From: JACNKJ01 sp964344565 | GTDB lineage: Bacteria > Krumholzibacteriota > Krumholzibacteriia > JACNKJ01 | NCBI GenBank assembly: GCA_964344565.1 | Contig: CAYFNT010000001.1 | Span: 124,001 to 188,000 of the forward strand | Direction: 5' to 3' | Length of the DNA: 64,000 nt | Part shown: piece after piece, positions 49,141-57,614 of the stretch | How positions within the stretch are numbered: position 1 is the first letter of the stretch | How the letters are laid out: each line of letters begins with the position of its first letter | Translations under genes and position numbers: made by a program | Notes under the pieces: model-generated | Databases searched by the model: none | What the model saw: only the letters and a program-made list of their open reading frames with translations | Told to the model about the DNA's origin: nothing

Positions 49141-50529
49141 CTACCACTTGCCGGTTTTGTCCATGTTCGGCTTCGGCAACTCGGACATGATCTTGATGTT
49201 CTCCTGGAGTTCATCCTCCGACATCTTGTGATCGGTGAGTTGCCCGGCCAGATAAGCTTCGTAGCCGGTCAGGTCCATGAGCCCGTGACCGCTCCAGTTG
49301 AAGAGGATGGTCTTCTCCTTGCCCTCTTCCTTGGCCTGCTCGGCCTCGCGGATCACCGCCGCGATGGCGTGACTGGTCTCCGGCGCGCTGATGAATCCCT
49401 CGGTGCGCGCCCATTTCACCGCCGCCGAATAGCTCTCGAGCTGGTCGAGGGCCAGGGGCTCCAGCAGTCCCTCGTGGGCCGCCTGGGAGACCAGCGGCGA
49501 CATTCCGTGATAACGCAGCCCGCCCGCGTGCACCGGCGGAGGCACGAAGGCGTGCCCGAGGGAGTGCATGGGCAGCAGCGGCGTCATCTTGGCCGTGTCG
49601 CCGTGATCGTAGCTGAAGGGCGCTCGGGTGAGGGTGGGGCAGGAGGCCGGTTCCACGGGGATGATCTTGATGTCCGCGCCATTGATCTTGTCGAGCACGA
49701 AGGGGAAGGACAGTCCGGCGAAGTTGCTGCCGCCGCCCGCGCAGCCGATGACTACGTCCACCTTGTCCTCGCCGATCTTGGCGAGCTGCTTCTTGGCCTC
49801 CAGGCCGATGATGGTCTGGTGCAGCATCACGTGATTGAGCACGCTGCCCAGGCTGTAGCGGGTGGTGCCGCTCTCGTCGGTCACCGCGGCCTCGATGGCC
49901 TCGCTGATGGCGATGCCCAGGCTGCCCGGCGTGTCGGGCATCTGTTCGAGGATGGCGCGGCCGGTCTGGGTCTGTTCGCTGGGACTGGCGATGCAGTGGC
50001 CGCCCCAGGTCTCCATCATCAGTCGGCGGAAGGGCTTCTGGTCGAAGCTGATGCGCACCATGTAGACGTGCACGTCCAGGCCGAGCAGGGCGCCCGCGAA
50101 GCTGAGGGCGCTGCCCCACTGTCCGGCGCCGGTCTCGGTGGTGAGCTTCTTGATGCCGAACTCGCGGTTGTACCAGGCCTGGGCCACCGCGGTGTTGGGC
50201 TTGTGGCTGCCCGCCGGGCTCACGCCCTCGTTCTTGTAGTAGATCTTCGCCGGAGTATCCAGGGCCTTCTCCAAGGCGGTGGCCCGATAGAGGGGCGAGG
50301 GGCGCCATCGGTAGAGGATCTCCAGAACTTCCTCGGGGATGTCGATCCAGCGCTCCTGGCTGACCTCCTGCTCCACGAGGTTCATGGGGAAGACCGGCGC
50401 CAGCATCTCGGGGCTGACGGGGTTGCCGTCGGGGCCCAGGGGCGGCTGCAGGGGCGTCGGCAGATCGGCGGCCAGGTTGTACCACTGGCGGGGGATCTCA
50501 CTCTCGTCCAGGAACACTTTCACGGGCAT
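49141..50529 (-). CDS. trpB2: Tryptophan synthase beta chain, TrpB2 type
   Basis: TrpB makes tryptophan from indole and serine using pyridoxal phosphate. The 462-residue product has the long N-terminus typical of TrpB2 (WYNLAADLPTPLQPPLGPDG), the cofactor lysine in SPAGSHKPNTA, the Glu-containing TETGAGQWGSAL, and the phosphate-binding IGCAGGGSNFAGL. No trpA or other trp genes are nearby, which is common for TrpB2; it may work with free indole or serve as a serine deaminase. The ATG at 50527-50529 or a GTG two codons earlier is the start. Confidence 0.92.
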   Translation of the reverse strand: MPVKVFLDESEIPRQWYNLAADLPTPLQPPLGPDGNPVSPEMLAPVFPMNLVEQEVSQERWIDIPEEVLEILYRWRPSPLYRATALEKALDTPAKIYYKNEGVSPAGSHKPNTAVAQAWYNREFGIKKLTTETGAGQWGSALSFAGALLGLDVHVYMVRISFDQKPFRRLMMETWGGHCIASPSEQTQTGRAILEQMPDTPGSLGIAISEAIEAAVTDESGTTRYSLGSVLNHVMLHQTIIGLEAKKQLAKIGEDKVDVVIGCAGGGSNFAGLSFPFVLDKINGADIKIIPVEPASCPTLTRAPFSYDHGDTAKMTPLLPMHSLGHAFVPPPVHAGGLRYHGMSPLVSQAAHEGLLEPLALDQLESYSAAVKWARTEGFISAPETSHAIAAVIREAEQAKEEGKEKTILFNWSGHGLMDLTGYEAYLAGQLTDHKMSEDELQENIKIMSELPKPNMDKTGKW

Positions 50530-50806
50530 CTTCACAGACTCCTTGGAATGAGGACTGGGTTCGGCTAGGGGCCATAATCAATGATCATACCATATTTCAG
50601 GAAATTTACGCTCTATTTGATGTGAATGTTGGCCCGCTTCCCAGGCGGTTTTGGGCCCCTCGGCTTCTGGCGGGCTATGTCCGGACCGAAACGGCGGGAA
50701 AGGACGCCCCTCCGCCCGGCGCAAATTGCCGCAACTTCCTACAATGGTTGCCGTTGACAGATACCCCTCCAGGCCCCTTAGTGCAGGGGTCACCCCAAGG
50801 AGACCC

Positions 50807-51682
50807 ATGGGCGAGTTCTTCGCGCTGGCGGCCGCCATGGTCTGGGCCACAGCCGTCATCCTCTTCAAGAAGTCCGGCGAGACCATCGCCCCATTCACCC
50901 TGAACCTCTTCCGGGTGGTGGTGTCCATGCTGGTCTTCCTGCCTCTGCTCCTGATCTCGGGGCAGGGGCTCTGGCGCGAGGCACCCCTCGGCGACTATCT
51001 GATTCTGGCCCTCAGCGGCGTTCTGGGCATCGCCCTCTCGGACACCTTCTTCCACCGCGCGCTCAACACCATCGGCGCCGGGCTCACGGCCATCGTTGAC
51101 ACGCTCTACTCGCCCTTCATCGTGCTCTTCGCCTTCCTCATCCTGGGCGAACGGCCCGGTCTCCAGCAGTACGGCGGCATGGTGCTCGTGGCCGGGGCGG
51201 TGCTGCTGGCCTCGCGCGCCAAACGACCCGAGGGCATGAGCCTGGGCACCCTGCTCATGGGCATGTTCTGGGGGATGATGGCCATGGCCACCGTGGGCCT
51301 GGCCATCGTCATCGCCAAACCGGTGCTGGAGAAGCATCCGGTGATCTGGTCCACCACGGTGCGGCAGGCGGCGAGCATCCTGGTGATGCTTCCCGTGGCG
51401 CTTCTCTCTCCGAAGCGTCGCGAAATCATGGCGGTCTTCAAACCCACCCGCAGCTGGCGCTGCTCGATTCCGGGCACCCTGCTGGGCTCCTGCCTGGCCC
51501 TGCTCTTCTGGATCGGGGGCATGAAGTACACCCAGGCGTCCACGGCGGCCATCCTCAATCAGACCAGCACCCTATACGTGCTCATCCTCGCCACGATCTT
51601 CCTCCACGAGCCCTTCACCAAGCGCAAGATGCTGGCGGCGGCCTTGGCCCTGGGCGGCATCCTGCTGGTGACCACGGCTTAA
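50807..51682 (+). CDS. DMT-superfamily permease (EamA family)
   Basis: The 291-residue protein has ten transmembrane helices in two EamA repeats: AAAMVWATAVILFKKSG and VLGIALSDTFFHRALNTIG in the first half, MGMFWGMMAMATVGLAIVIAKP and GMKYTQASTAAILNQTSTL in the second. AAGGAG precedes the ATG at 50807. EamA proteins export or import small metabolites or amino acids; substrate unknown. A second, distantly related copy lies near 56.6 kb. Confidence 0.9.
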   Translation: MGEFFALAAAMVWATAVILFKKSGETIAPFTLNLFRVVVSMLVFLPLLLISGQGLWREAPLGDYLILALSGVLGIALSDTFFHRALNTIGAGLTAIVDTLYSPFIVLFAFLILGERPGLQQYGGMVLVAGAVLLASRAKRPEGMSLGTLLMGMFWGMMAMATVGLAIVIAKPVLEKHPVIWSTTVRQAASILVMLPVALLSPKRREIMAVFKPTRSWRCSIPGTLLGSCLALLFWIGGMKYTQASTAAILNQTSTLYVLILATIFLHEPFTKRKMLAAALALGGILLVTTA

Positions 51683-51688
51683 GAAAAA

Positions 51689-51706
51689 GCGGGCCCGAAG
51701 GCCCGC
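51689..51706 (-). terminator. Terminator between convergent DMT and DUF4097 genes
   Basis: A 7-bp stem GCGGGCC (51689-51695) with GGCCCGC (51700-51706) and CGAA loop has a run of A (51683-51688) on its left, which reads TTTTTC on the minus strand. It is best for the minus-strand DUF4097 operon, and may also stop the plus-strand DMT transcript. Confidence 0.8.
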
Positions 51707-51729
51707 CTCGCTTACCGCGTCGGGGGGAA

Positions 51730-52620
51730 CTATTTCGTCTTGAGAATGATGTCTCCGCTGAAGCTCTCGATGTCGATGCTCGCGTCGCCGTCGCCGGCCG
51801 TGAACTCGAGGCTCTTGCCCAGGTTGAACTTGTTGCTCTTGCGCGGCTCGGGGCCGAAGGCGTTTCGGATGTCGCCGCTGAAGGTTCCGATCTCGAACTC
51901 AGCGTTGGGAGCCTTCGAGAAGACGATGTAGAGGTCGCCGCTCTGGCTGTTGAAGCTGCCGCGTTCCCTGATCTCGCCGGCGAAATCCAGGTCGCCGGAG
52001 ATGGATTCGAAGTCGATGCGGCCGATCCACTTCGAAATCACTTCCACGTCGCCGCTGATGGTGCCGATCTCCAGCTCGCGGGGAGTCTCGGTCTTCAACA
52101 CGATGTCGCCGCTCACGGTGGCCATTTCCAAGACCTCGCCGCTCAGGATCAGCTCCAGATCGCCGCTCACGGATTCGGCTTCGAAGCCGGTCGGATCGGC
52201 CTGCACCTCGATCTCGCCGCTCACCGATTCCAGCGAGAGCTCGCCCCGCAGATCGGTCACCTCGATGTCGGCGCTCACCGTAGACACCTTCAGTTCCGCG
52301 CCGAAGGGCATCTTGATGTGCAGATGGCTGCCCTTCACGTTGCGCGCCTTACGGGGCAGGATGACCTCGACCTTCAGGCGGTTCTTGTTGCCGTCCACGT
52401 CCAGGCGCTCGGTGCCCTTGCCCAGTGTGCCGGTGATGTGCACCTCGTTCCTGTCCCAACCGCTCACGGTCACCGAGCCGGCGATGTTCTCGACGCTCAG
52501 GCGTCCGCCCTTGGACAGATCACGCGTGACGTCCACCTCTTCCTGACCCGCCGCCGGGATCGCGAGAACCAGGGCCAACATCGCCGCCAGGACCGCGCTT
52601 TTGTAGTTCCTCGAGTTCAT
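51730..52620 (-). CDS. Exported DUF4097 beta-helix protein
   Basis: The 296-residue protein has a signal peptide (to about residue 24) and then repeats of the DUF4097/adhesin-like pattern: VSGEIEVQAD, VSGDLELIL, VSGDIVLKTE, ISGDVEVIS, ISGDLDFAG, FSGDIRNAF and FSGDIILKTK. This suggests a right-handed beta-helix with one turn per SGD. The ATG at 52618-52620 follows AGGAG. It is the third gene of the second ECF sigma operon, 36 bases after the anti-sigma gene, so it is likely controlled by envelope stress. Function unknown. Confidence 0.88.
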   Translation of the reverse strand: MNSRNYKSAVLAAMLALVLAIPAAGQEEVDVTRDLSKGGRLSVENIAGSVTVSGWDRNEVHITGTLGKGTERLDVDGNKNRLKVEVILPRKARNVKGSHLHIKMPFGAELKVSTVSADIEVTDLRGELSLESVSGEIEVQADPTGFEAESVSGDLELILSGEVLEMATVSGDIVLKTETPRELEIGTISGDVEVISKWIGRIDFESISGDLDFAGEIRERGSFNSQSGDLYIVFSKAPNAEFEIGTFSGDIRNAFGPEPRKSNKFNLGKSLEFTAGDGDASIDIESFSGDIILKTK

Positions 52621-52656
52621 GATACAGCTCCTTTCGCGCAATGAGCGCCATCAGCC

Positions 52657-53334
52657 TCAGGTCCGCTCGGCGATCTGTCCCACCTTCTCCTGAAGCGCAA
52701 TTTTGGCCTGGTAGGCCGAAATCAGCATTCTCGCGAGATGCGAGTTTTCCGGATTGGCCTTCCAGGCGCGACGCGCCTCGTCGATGGCCTTGTTGACGAT
52801 CTGCAGGTTCTCCACCAAAGGACTCGCCTCTTCGCTGCCGCGCTCGGCCTCCTGGGCCAGCAGTGCATCGACGCCGGGATCGGCCGCCTGCACCTCTGCC
52901 TCGAGGGCGTCCACGGTTCCGGAGGCCAGCAGATCCAGCGCGCTGGCCGGCGCGCCGCCCAGGCTGAGACCGCCGAAGCCTTGCCCGTCACCCATGATGC
53001 GGTTGGTGGCGAGCAGGGCCAGGACCAGCGCGGCCGCCGCGGCGACCAGGGTGATGGGCCGTCGCCAGAAGGGACGCGTTGACTGCAGGGCCTCCGCGGG
53101 TTGATCCGCGTCGCCCCGGGCCAGTCGATCCTCGATGCCGGACCAGAGGTCCTGGTCGGGCGCGATTTCCTCGGGCAGCACGCGGGCGCTCTGGACCAGT
53201 CCCTCCAGGGCCTCGAATTCGGCGGCGCAGAGTTCGCAGCGATCCAGATGCTCGCGAAGCGCCTTGGAATCCTTGGCCGAGAGGTCCCCATCCAGGAAAT
53301 CCTGCAGCAGGTCTTTCGCCCTATCGTGTTCCAT
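52657..53334 (-). CDS. Anti-sigma factor (zf-HC2 type), second locus
   Basis: The 225-residue protein starts with a zinc-binding anti-sigma domain (FLDGDLSAKDSKALREHLDRCELCAAEFEALEG split in text, with H-x3-C-x2-C) and has one transmembrane helix (TLVAAAAALVLALLATN) near residue 95-112, then a helical periplasmic domain. The ATG at 53332-53334 follows AGGAGG and overlaps the sigma gene by 14 bases. It should hold the adjacent sigma factor. Confidence 0.88.
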   Translation of the reverse strand: MEHDRAKDLLQDFLDGDLSAKDSKALREHLDRCELCAAEFEALEGLVQSARVLPEEIAPDQDLWSGIEDRLARGDADQPAEALQSTRPFWRRPITLVAAAAALVLALLATNRIMGDGQGFGGLSLGGAPASALDLLASGTVDALEAEVQAADPGVDALLAQEAERGSEEASPLVENLQIVNKAIDEARRAWKANPENSHLARMLISAYQAKIALQEKVGQIAERT

Positions 53335-53923
53335 GGTTCCTCCTCCCTTCCGGACCGCCGAGGCGATCCATGAGGAGTCTGCGGGCCCGGTGAAGCTGGG
53401 CCTTGATGGTCCCGACGGCCAATCCCGTCATCTCGGCGATCTCCTTGTGGCGGAATCCTTCCATGTCGTGCAGCACGAAGGCCGTGCGTGCTCCTTCGGG
53501 AAGGGTGGCCACGGCGCGCTCCAGATCGATGCGATCATCTGAGTTCACGGCTCTCAGATCTCGCTCCTCGAGTTCGTCCGACGCATACTGGAATCGCTTC
53601 CTTTCGCGCGATTCCTTTCGGACGAAATCGAGGACGGTTCGCGCGGCGACCTTTCGCATCCAGCCGCCGAAGGGGCCGTCGCCGCGATAGGAGTCGAGCT
53701 TCTGCCAGCCGCGCACGAAGGCGTCCTGGGTCAGGCTTTCGGCCTTGTCCGGATCGGCGGTCATGCGCAGGCAAAGCGCGTAGATGCGACCTTGATGCAG
53801 GCGGAAGATCCGTTCGAAGGCTGCCATGTCGCCCGTCTTGCACCGCTCCACGAGGCTGGGAACCTCGGGATGGATCTCCACGTCCTGGTAGGGAAGCGAA
53901 GTTTGCAGGGCGGCCGATGACAT
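53321..53923 (-). CDS. ECF RNA polymerase sigma factor, second locus
   Basis: The 200-residue protein has region 2 (AFERIFRLHQGRIYALCLRM, SLTQDAFVRGWQKLDSY) and region 4 (LPEGARTAFVLHDMEGFRHKEIAE, GLAVGTIKAQLHRARRLL). I chose the ATG at 53921-53923 because GGAGAAG lies before it; an ATG 11 codons upstream has no ribosome site. It is only 119 bases from the divergent FG-GAP gene, so the two share a control region. Together with anti-sigma and DUF4097 it forms a three-gene stress module. Confidence 0.9.
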   Translation of the reverse strand: MSSAALQTSLPYQDVEIHPEVPSLVERCKTGDMAAFERIFRLHQGRIYALCLRMTADPDKAESLTQDAFVRGWQKLDSYRGDGPFGGWMRKVAARTVLDFVRKESRERKRFQYASDELEERDLRAVNSDDRIDLERAVATLPEGARTAFVLHDMEGFRHKEIAEMTGLAVGTIKAQLHRARRLLMDRLGGPEGRRNHGTR

Positions 53924-53980
53924 GGGCTTCTCCGGATCTCGTCGGGTTCGATACATGGACGGTCTGATCGTCGTAAAGGT

Positions 53981-54012
53981 TTGAACGAATGGGAGCTGGA
54001 AGATGCTATAAT
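53981..54012 (+). promoter_or_regulatory. Candidate promoter with extended -10 for FG-GAP gene
   Basis: TGCTATAAT (54004-54012, a consensus extended -10) is 30 bases before the ATG at 54043. TTGAAC at 53981-53986 is a -35-like box but at 20 bases spacing. The extended -10 alone may suffice. Confidence 0.55.
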
Positions 54013-54042
54013 CGTGATTCCTCTTACGCCCGGGAGCGTCTC

Positions 54043-55752
54043 ATGATTCGCCATGCCTTCCCATTGTTCCTCATTCTCCTGTCTTGCGCCGCCATCGCCG
54101 AGGCCGTCATTCCGCTGGAAGTGACGCCCTACTACCAATCTACGCCGATGAGCCACATCGCCACGGGCGGAGGATGGGCCGATACCAATCAGGACGGCTG
54201 GCTGGACATGGTGGTGGCCAACGGCAACGACATCTCCCGGCAGAGCCTCGTGGTCTACTTCAACGACGGCGCGGGTGGCTTTCCGGCGACGCCGAGCTGG
54301 TCCTCGAGCGACATCGACTATCACGGGCACCTGGACCTGGGCGACGTCAACGGCGATGGAGTCCTCGACGCCGCGGTGGCCGTCTACATCGGTCCCGGTG
54401 GCTTCAGCCAGCCGGGCAAGGTGAAGCTCTACCTGGGCGATCCCGGGACGGGCGCCTTCAGCGATACTCCCGACTGGGAATCCGGCGTGGACTTCTATTG
54501 CTTCGCCGTGGCCCTGGGCGACGCCGACGGCGACGGCGACCTCGACCTGGCCTGCTCGTCGGGCGAATCCTACACCAGCGTTGCCGAGCGCCAGAAGATC
54601 TTCTTCAATGATGGAGGCGTATTGGAATCGACACCGAGTTGGCAGAGCAGCGAACTCGGTCACGCCCTGGACGTGGCCTGGGAAGACGTGGATCTCGACG
54701 GCGACCTCGACCTGGCCGTCTGCGGCATCGACTCGCCCAATCGCATCTACTTGAATCGCCAGACCGAAGGCGGCGGCATTCCAACCGTCGCCGACTGGAC
54801 GAGCACCGACCCCCTCAACAATGGCAACACGTCCGCCTTCGGCGACTGGGACGGCGACGGATGGCAGGAGTTCGCCATCGCCGACAACAACCAGCTCGGC
54901 GGCTACGGCCGCTTCAAGGTCTACGGCAACGTCGCGGGCACCCTGAACACCACGCCCGACTGGCAGTCCGCGAGTTCGGGTTATGGTTCCCACGTGTCCT
55001 GGGTGGACATCGACCTCGACTTCGATCCCGACCTGGCCGCCGGACGCTGGTGGGGCGCCGTGCGCCTCTACGAGAACAACGGCGGAGGACTGTCCAGCAC
55101 GCCCGCGTGGACCAGTTCGACCAACAGCGTCATCGAGAATTGCTTCTGGGGCGACGTGGACAACGACGCCCTGGTCGCCGGCGGCAGCACCATCGCCAGC
55201 GGTGACGGCGCGCGCACCTACGTGAAGCTGGCGCGCAGCCCCGTGCGAGCCGTCACGGAAGTGCGCGTGGACGGCGATCTTCAGTTGCCCGACGCCTATT
55301 GCGTTCACCTCGAGCGCGGCTGGGTATCCCTGGCCACGCCGCCCGCGCCCGGCGAACTCATCGAGGTGCGCTTCACCTATTCCCTCGACCTCGATCTCGG
55401 CGTGACCAACTGGGACTCGGGCATCGGCAACTACGTCTTCCGCAACACGGGCACCCCGACTTCGGCCGGAGATTTCGCGGCCAGCTCCATGTTGCTGGAC
55501 GCCGCGCCGAATCCCTTCCGCGGCTCCACCGTGTTCCGCTACCGCGGCCCTGAGGGCGACGCTCGCCTGGAGATCTTCGACGTGCGCGGCCGCCGCGTGC
55601 GCGAGCTGCACGCGGGCTCGGTCAGCGGCCTGCAGAGCTGGGAGTGGGACGGCCGCGATGAGCGCGGGCGCGCGCTGGCGGGGGGCGTCTACCTGGCGAA
55701 GTTCCACTCGGGCAGCGAATTGAAAACCGCGAAGATCGTGAAGCTGAGATGA
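54043..55752 (+). CDS. FG-GAP repeat exported protein with C-terminal sorting domain
   Basis: The 569-residue product has a signal peptide, then about seven FG-GAP/VCBS-type repeats with DTNQDGWLDMVVANG, GDVNGDGVLDAAVA, GDADGDGDLDLACS, EDVDLDGDLDLAVCG and GDWDGDGWQEFAIAD, which hold calcium in DxDxDG loops and form a beta-propeller. The last 80 residues are the FlgD-type sorting module: AAPNPFRGSTVFR, EIFDVRGRRVRELH, WDGRDERGRALAGGVYLAK, KIVKLR. GGGAGCG precedes the ATG. It should be a calcium-stabilised surface protein that may mediate adhesion. Confidence 0.88.
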   Translation: MIRHAFPLFLILLSCAAIAEAVIPLEVTPYYQSTPMSHIATGGGWADTNQDGWLDMVVANGNDISRQSLVVYFNDGAGGFPATPSWSSSDIDYHGHLDLGDVNGDGVLDAAVAVYIGPGGFSQPGKVKLYLGDPGTGAFSDTPDWESGVDFYCFAVALGDADGDGDLDLACSSGESYTSVAERQKIFFNDGGVLESTPSWQSSELGHALDVAWEDVDLDGDLDLAVCGIDSPNRIYLNRQTEGGGIPTVADWTSTDPLNNGNTSAFGDWDGDGWQEFAIADNNQLGGYGRFKVYGNVAGTLNTTPDWQSASSGYGSHVSWVDIDLDFDPDLAAGRWWGAVRLYENNGGGLSSTPAWTSSTNSVIENCFWGDVDNDALVAGGSTIASGDGARTYVKLARSPVRAVTEVRVDGDLQLPDAYCVHLERGWVSLATPPAPGELIEVRFTYSLDLDLGVTNWDSGIGNYVFRNTGTPTSAGDFAASSMLLDAAPNPFRGSTVFRYRGPEGDARLEIFDVRGRRVRELHAGSVSGLQSWEWDGRDERGRALAGGVYLAKFHSGSELKTAKIVKLR

Positions 55753-55773
55753 AGTCTGGCAGATTTGGTTTAC

Positions 55774-56412
55774 TCAAGAATTTGGAACGTCGGCCCCTTG
55801 GAGTTGCTTTATGATCTGTTCAGAAGTGGCAGCATCAAGTGAGTTGATTCGTCTCAATCCCTCAATCTCTTTGCGAGTAATGATCAGATCTGAAGCAATC
55901 AGAAAGACCGACAACCAGACAGCAGTACGTGGAGTATGCTCGAATACCTGAGTCCAGGAACTTCTAGTACTATCATCATTGACGAACCATAGAAGATCAC
56001 TCCTCCAAGCTTTCAACTCCCCTTTCTTCATGTCATTGAAGAACGGCACAAAGTCAAAATCCAAGTAGCTAATACTATGAGCGAGCTTGTTGCGGAGAAA
56101 GGCTAGCCTTTTTATCGCTTTTCGTTTATCTCCAGAAATCAAACTACACTTCTTTGCGATTGTAAGCTTGCCTAGTTGATCATCTACGAGGGGGAGTCGC
56201 TCCACTATTGATGTGATTTCATCCTCACCAAGGTGGTTCACGATTGTGTCTGTGAGAGCAGCTTCTATTACTGCTTGAGCTTGGATGACAAAAGACCAAT
56301 CATCCTTTTGATTGATCCTCTGGAGGATTTGATGAAGCTCTGACAGTTCTGTCCCTAGCTCATTTCTCAAGAGCGATAAAAGTGCGTCTGCGTCACATTT
56401 CTTTATTGGCAT
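55774..56412 (-). CDS. HEPN/MtlR-like protein in AT-rich insert
   Basis: The 212-residue protein comes from DNA visibly richer in A and T than its neighbours, with unlike codon use. It is helical; residues 84-112 (AIAKKCSLISGD, KRLAFLRNKLAHS) fit the HEPN or MtlR/DUF4145-like pattern, with Arg107 and His112 as the R-x4-H motif of HEPN RNases. QAQAVIEAALTDTIVNHL is an early helix usual in these proteins. AGGAGGCG precedes the ATG at 56410-56412. No nucleotidyltransferase antitoxin lies beside it. It may be a solitary defence protein or a transcriptional corepressor. Confidence 0.6.
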   Translation of the reverse strand: MPIKKCDADALLSLLRNELGTELSELHQILQRINQKDDWSFVIQAQAVIEAALTDTIVNHLGEDEITSIVERLPLVDDQLGKLTIAKKCSLISGDKRKAIKRLAFLRNKLAHSISYLDFDFVPFFNDMKKGELKAWRSDLLWFVNDDSTRSSWTQVFEHTPRTAVWLSVFLIASDLIITRKEIEGLRRINSLDAATSEQIIKQLQGADVPNS

Positions 56413-56591
56413 GCGCCTCCTGTTATGGGTGTGTTTAGCTGGAGTCTAGTTGATATAGGAAACTCGTACTAGATTGATTAGTCCAGCTTCTGTGTAGCAA
56501 GCCAGTTTGAAGTTGGCCGATTGCACCCGACGTCGATTCTTCGTACAACGGTAGTCTTCGCCATTCTTGCTGATTCGAAAGACAAGGATTC

Positions 56592-57485
56592 ATGCCCTTC
56601 GCCGGTGAAATCGCAGCCCTGGCCACCTCCTTCTTCTGGGCGGTGGGCCCCCTCATGTTCGCCTTGGCGGGCAAGGAGCTGGGCTCGGTCATCGTGAACC
56701 GGCTGCGCCTGCTGGCGGCCACACTGATGCTCATTGGCCTGCACTGGGGCCTGACCGGGCACCTGCTCCCTCCCGAAGCGACTTCGAGCAACTGGATCTG
56801 GCTGGCCGCCAGCGGGGTGGTGGGCCTGGTCATCGGCGACAGCTTCCTCTTCCAGGCCCTCATCATGCTCGGCGCGCGGCTCACCATGCTGGTCTTCAGC
56901 CTGGCGCCGGTCATCGCCTCGGTCCTCGCATGGATGATCTTCGGCGAGACTCTCGGCGCCTTGCAGATCGTCGGCATTGCGGTGACCCTGGCGGGGGTGA
57001 GCTGGGTGGTGTCCGAGCGCCCGGCCAACGGCAACAGCCACAGTTTCCACATGAAGGGTCTGCTCTTCGCCCTGGGCGGCGCGGTGGGACAGGCTCTGGG
57101 CCTGCTGCTCGCGCGCAAGGGCCTGGAAGGCGACCTGGCTTCCATCTCCGGACACCTCATCCGCCTGGGCTCGGCCGCCGTGGTGATCTGGATCTTCGCC
57201 CTGCTGCGCGGCAGCGCCGCCGGCAGCTTCCGTGCGGTGAGGCTCAAGCCCAAGGGCGGCGCTTATACCCTGGCCGGCGCGGTGCTCGGACCCCTGGTCG
57301 GGGTCTGGCTCTCGCTGGTGGCCATCCGATACACCAGCCTCGGCGTGGCCTCCACGCTCATGGCCCTGCCGCCGCTCTTCCTGCTTCCCATCGACCGATG
57401 GATCTTCGGGCTGCGCATCCCTCAGAGAGCCATCTGGGGCACTCTGGTCGCCCTGGCCGGAGTGGCTTTGCTCTTCCTAAACTGA
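56592..57485 (+). CDS. DMT-superfamily permease (EamA family), second copy
   Basis: The 297-residue protein has about ten helices in two EamA repeats: IAALATSFFWAVGPLMFALAG and GLVIGDSFLFQALIMLGARL in the first, GLLFALGGAVGQALGLLLA and VAIRYTSLGVASTLMALPP in the second. It is only distantly similar to the protein at 50.8 kb. Substrate unknown. A single plus-strand gene after the AT-rich insert. Confidence 0.9.
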   Translation: MPFAGEIAALATSFFWAVGPLMFALAGKELGSVIVNRLRLLAATLMLIGLHWGLTGHLLPPEATSSNWIWLAASGVVGLVIGDSFLFQALIMLGARLTMLVFSLAPVIASVLAWMIFGETLGALQIVGIAVTLAGVSWVVSERPANGNSHSFHMKGLLFALGGAVGQALGLLLARKGLEGDLASISGHLIRLGSAAVVIWIFALLRGSAAGSFRAVRLKPKGGAYTLAGAVLGPLVGVWLSLVAIRYTSLGVASTLMALPPLFLLPIDRWIFGLRIPQRAIWGTLVALAGVALLFLN

Positions 57486-57500
57486 GGTTTATTCAAGTTT

Positions 57501-57509
57501 TGCTAAAAT
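57501..57509 (+). promoter_or_regulatory. Extended -10 element upstream of hybrid kinase
   Basis: TGCTAAAAT fits an extended -10 sequence 106 bases before the kinase start. No clear -35 box. Confidence 0.35.
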
Positions 57510-57614
57510 CAAGTGATTAAGGACCTTAGAATTTCATTTCTCGATCAAGGGATGGGACCGGCCTACCGATAAAGCTATCAGCGGATCCTCGATCTGATGG
57601 ATGGGTAGGTAGGC

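Noticed and set aside
55753..56591. Insertion sequence or prophage remnant in the AT-rich region
   Set aside because: No transposase, integrase, terminal repeats or target-site duplications are visible; only one gene is found.
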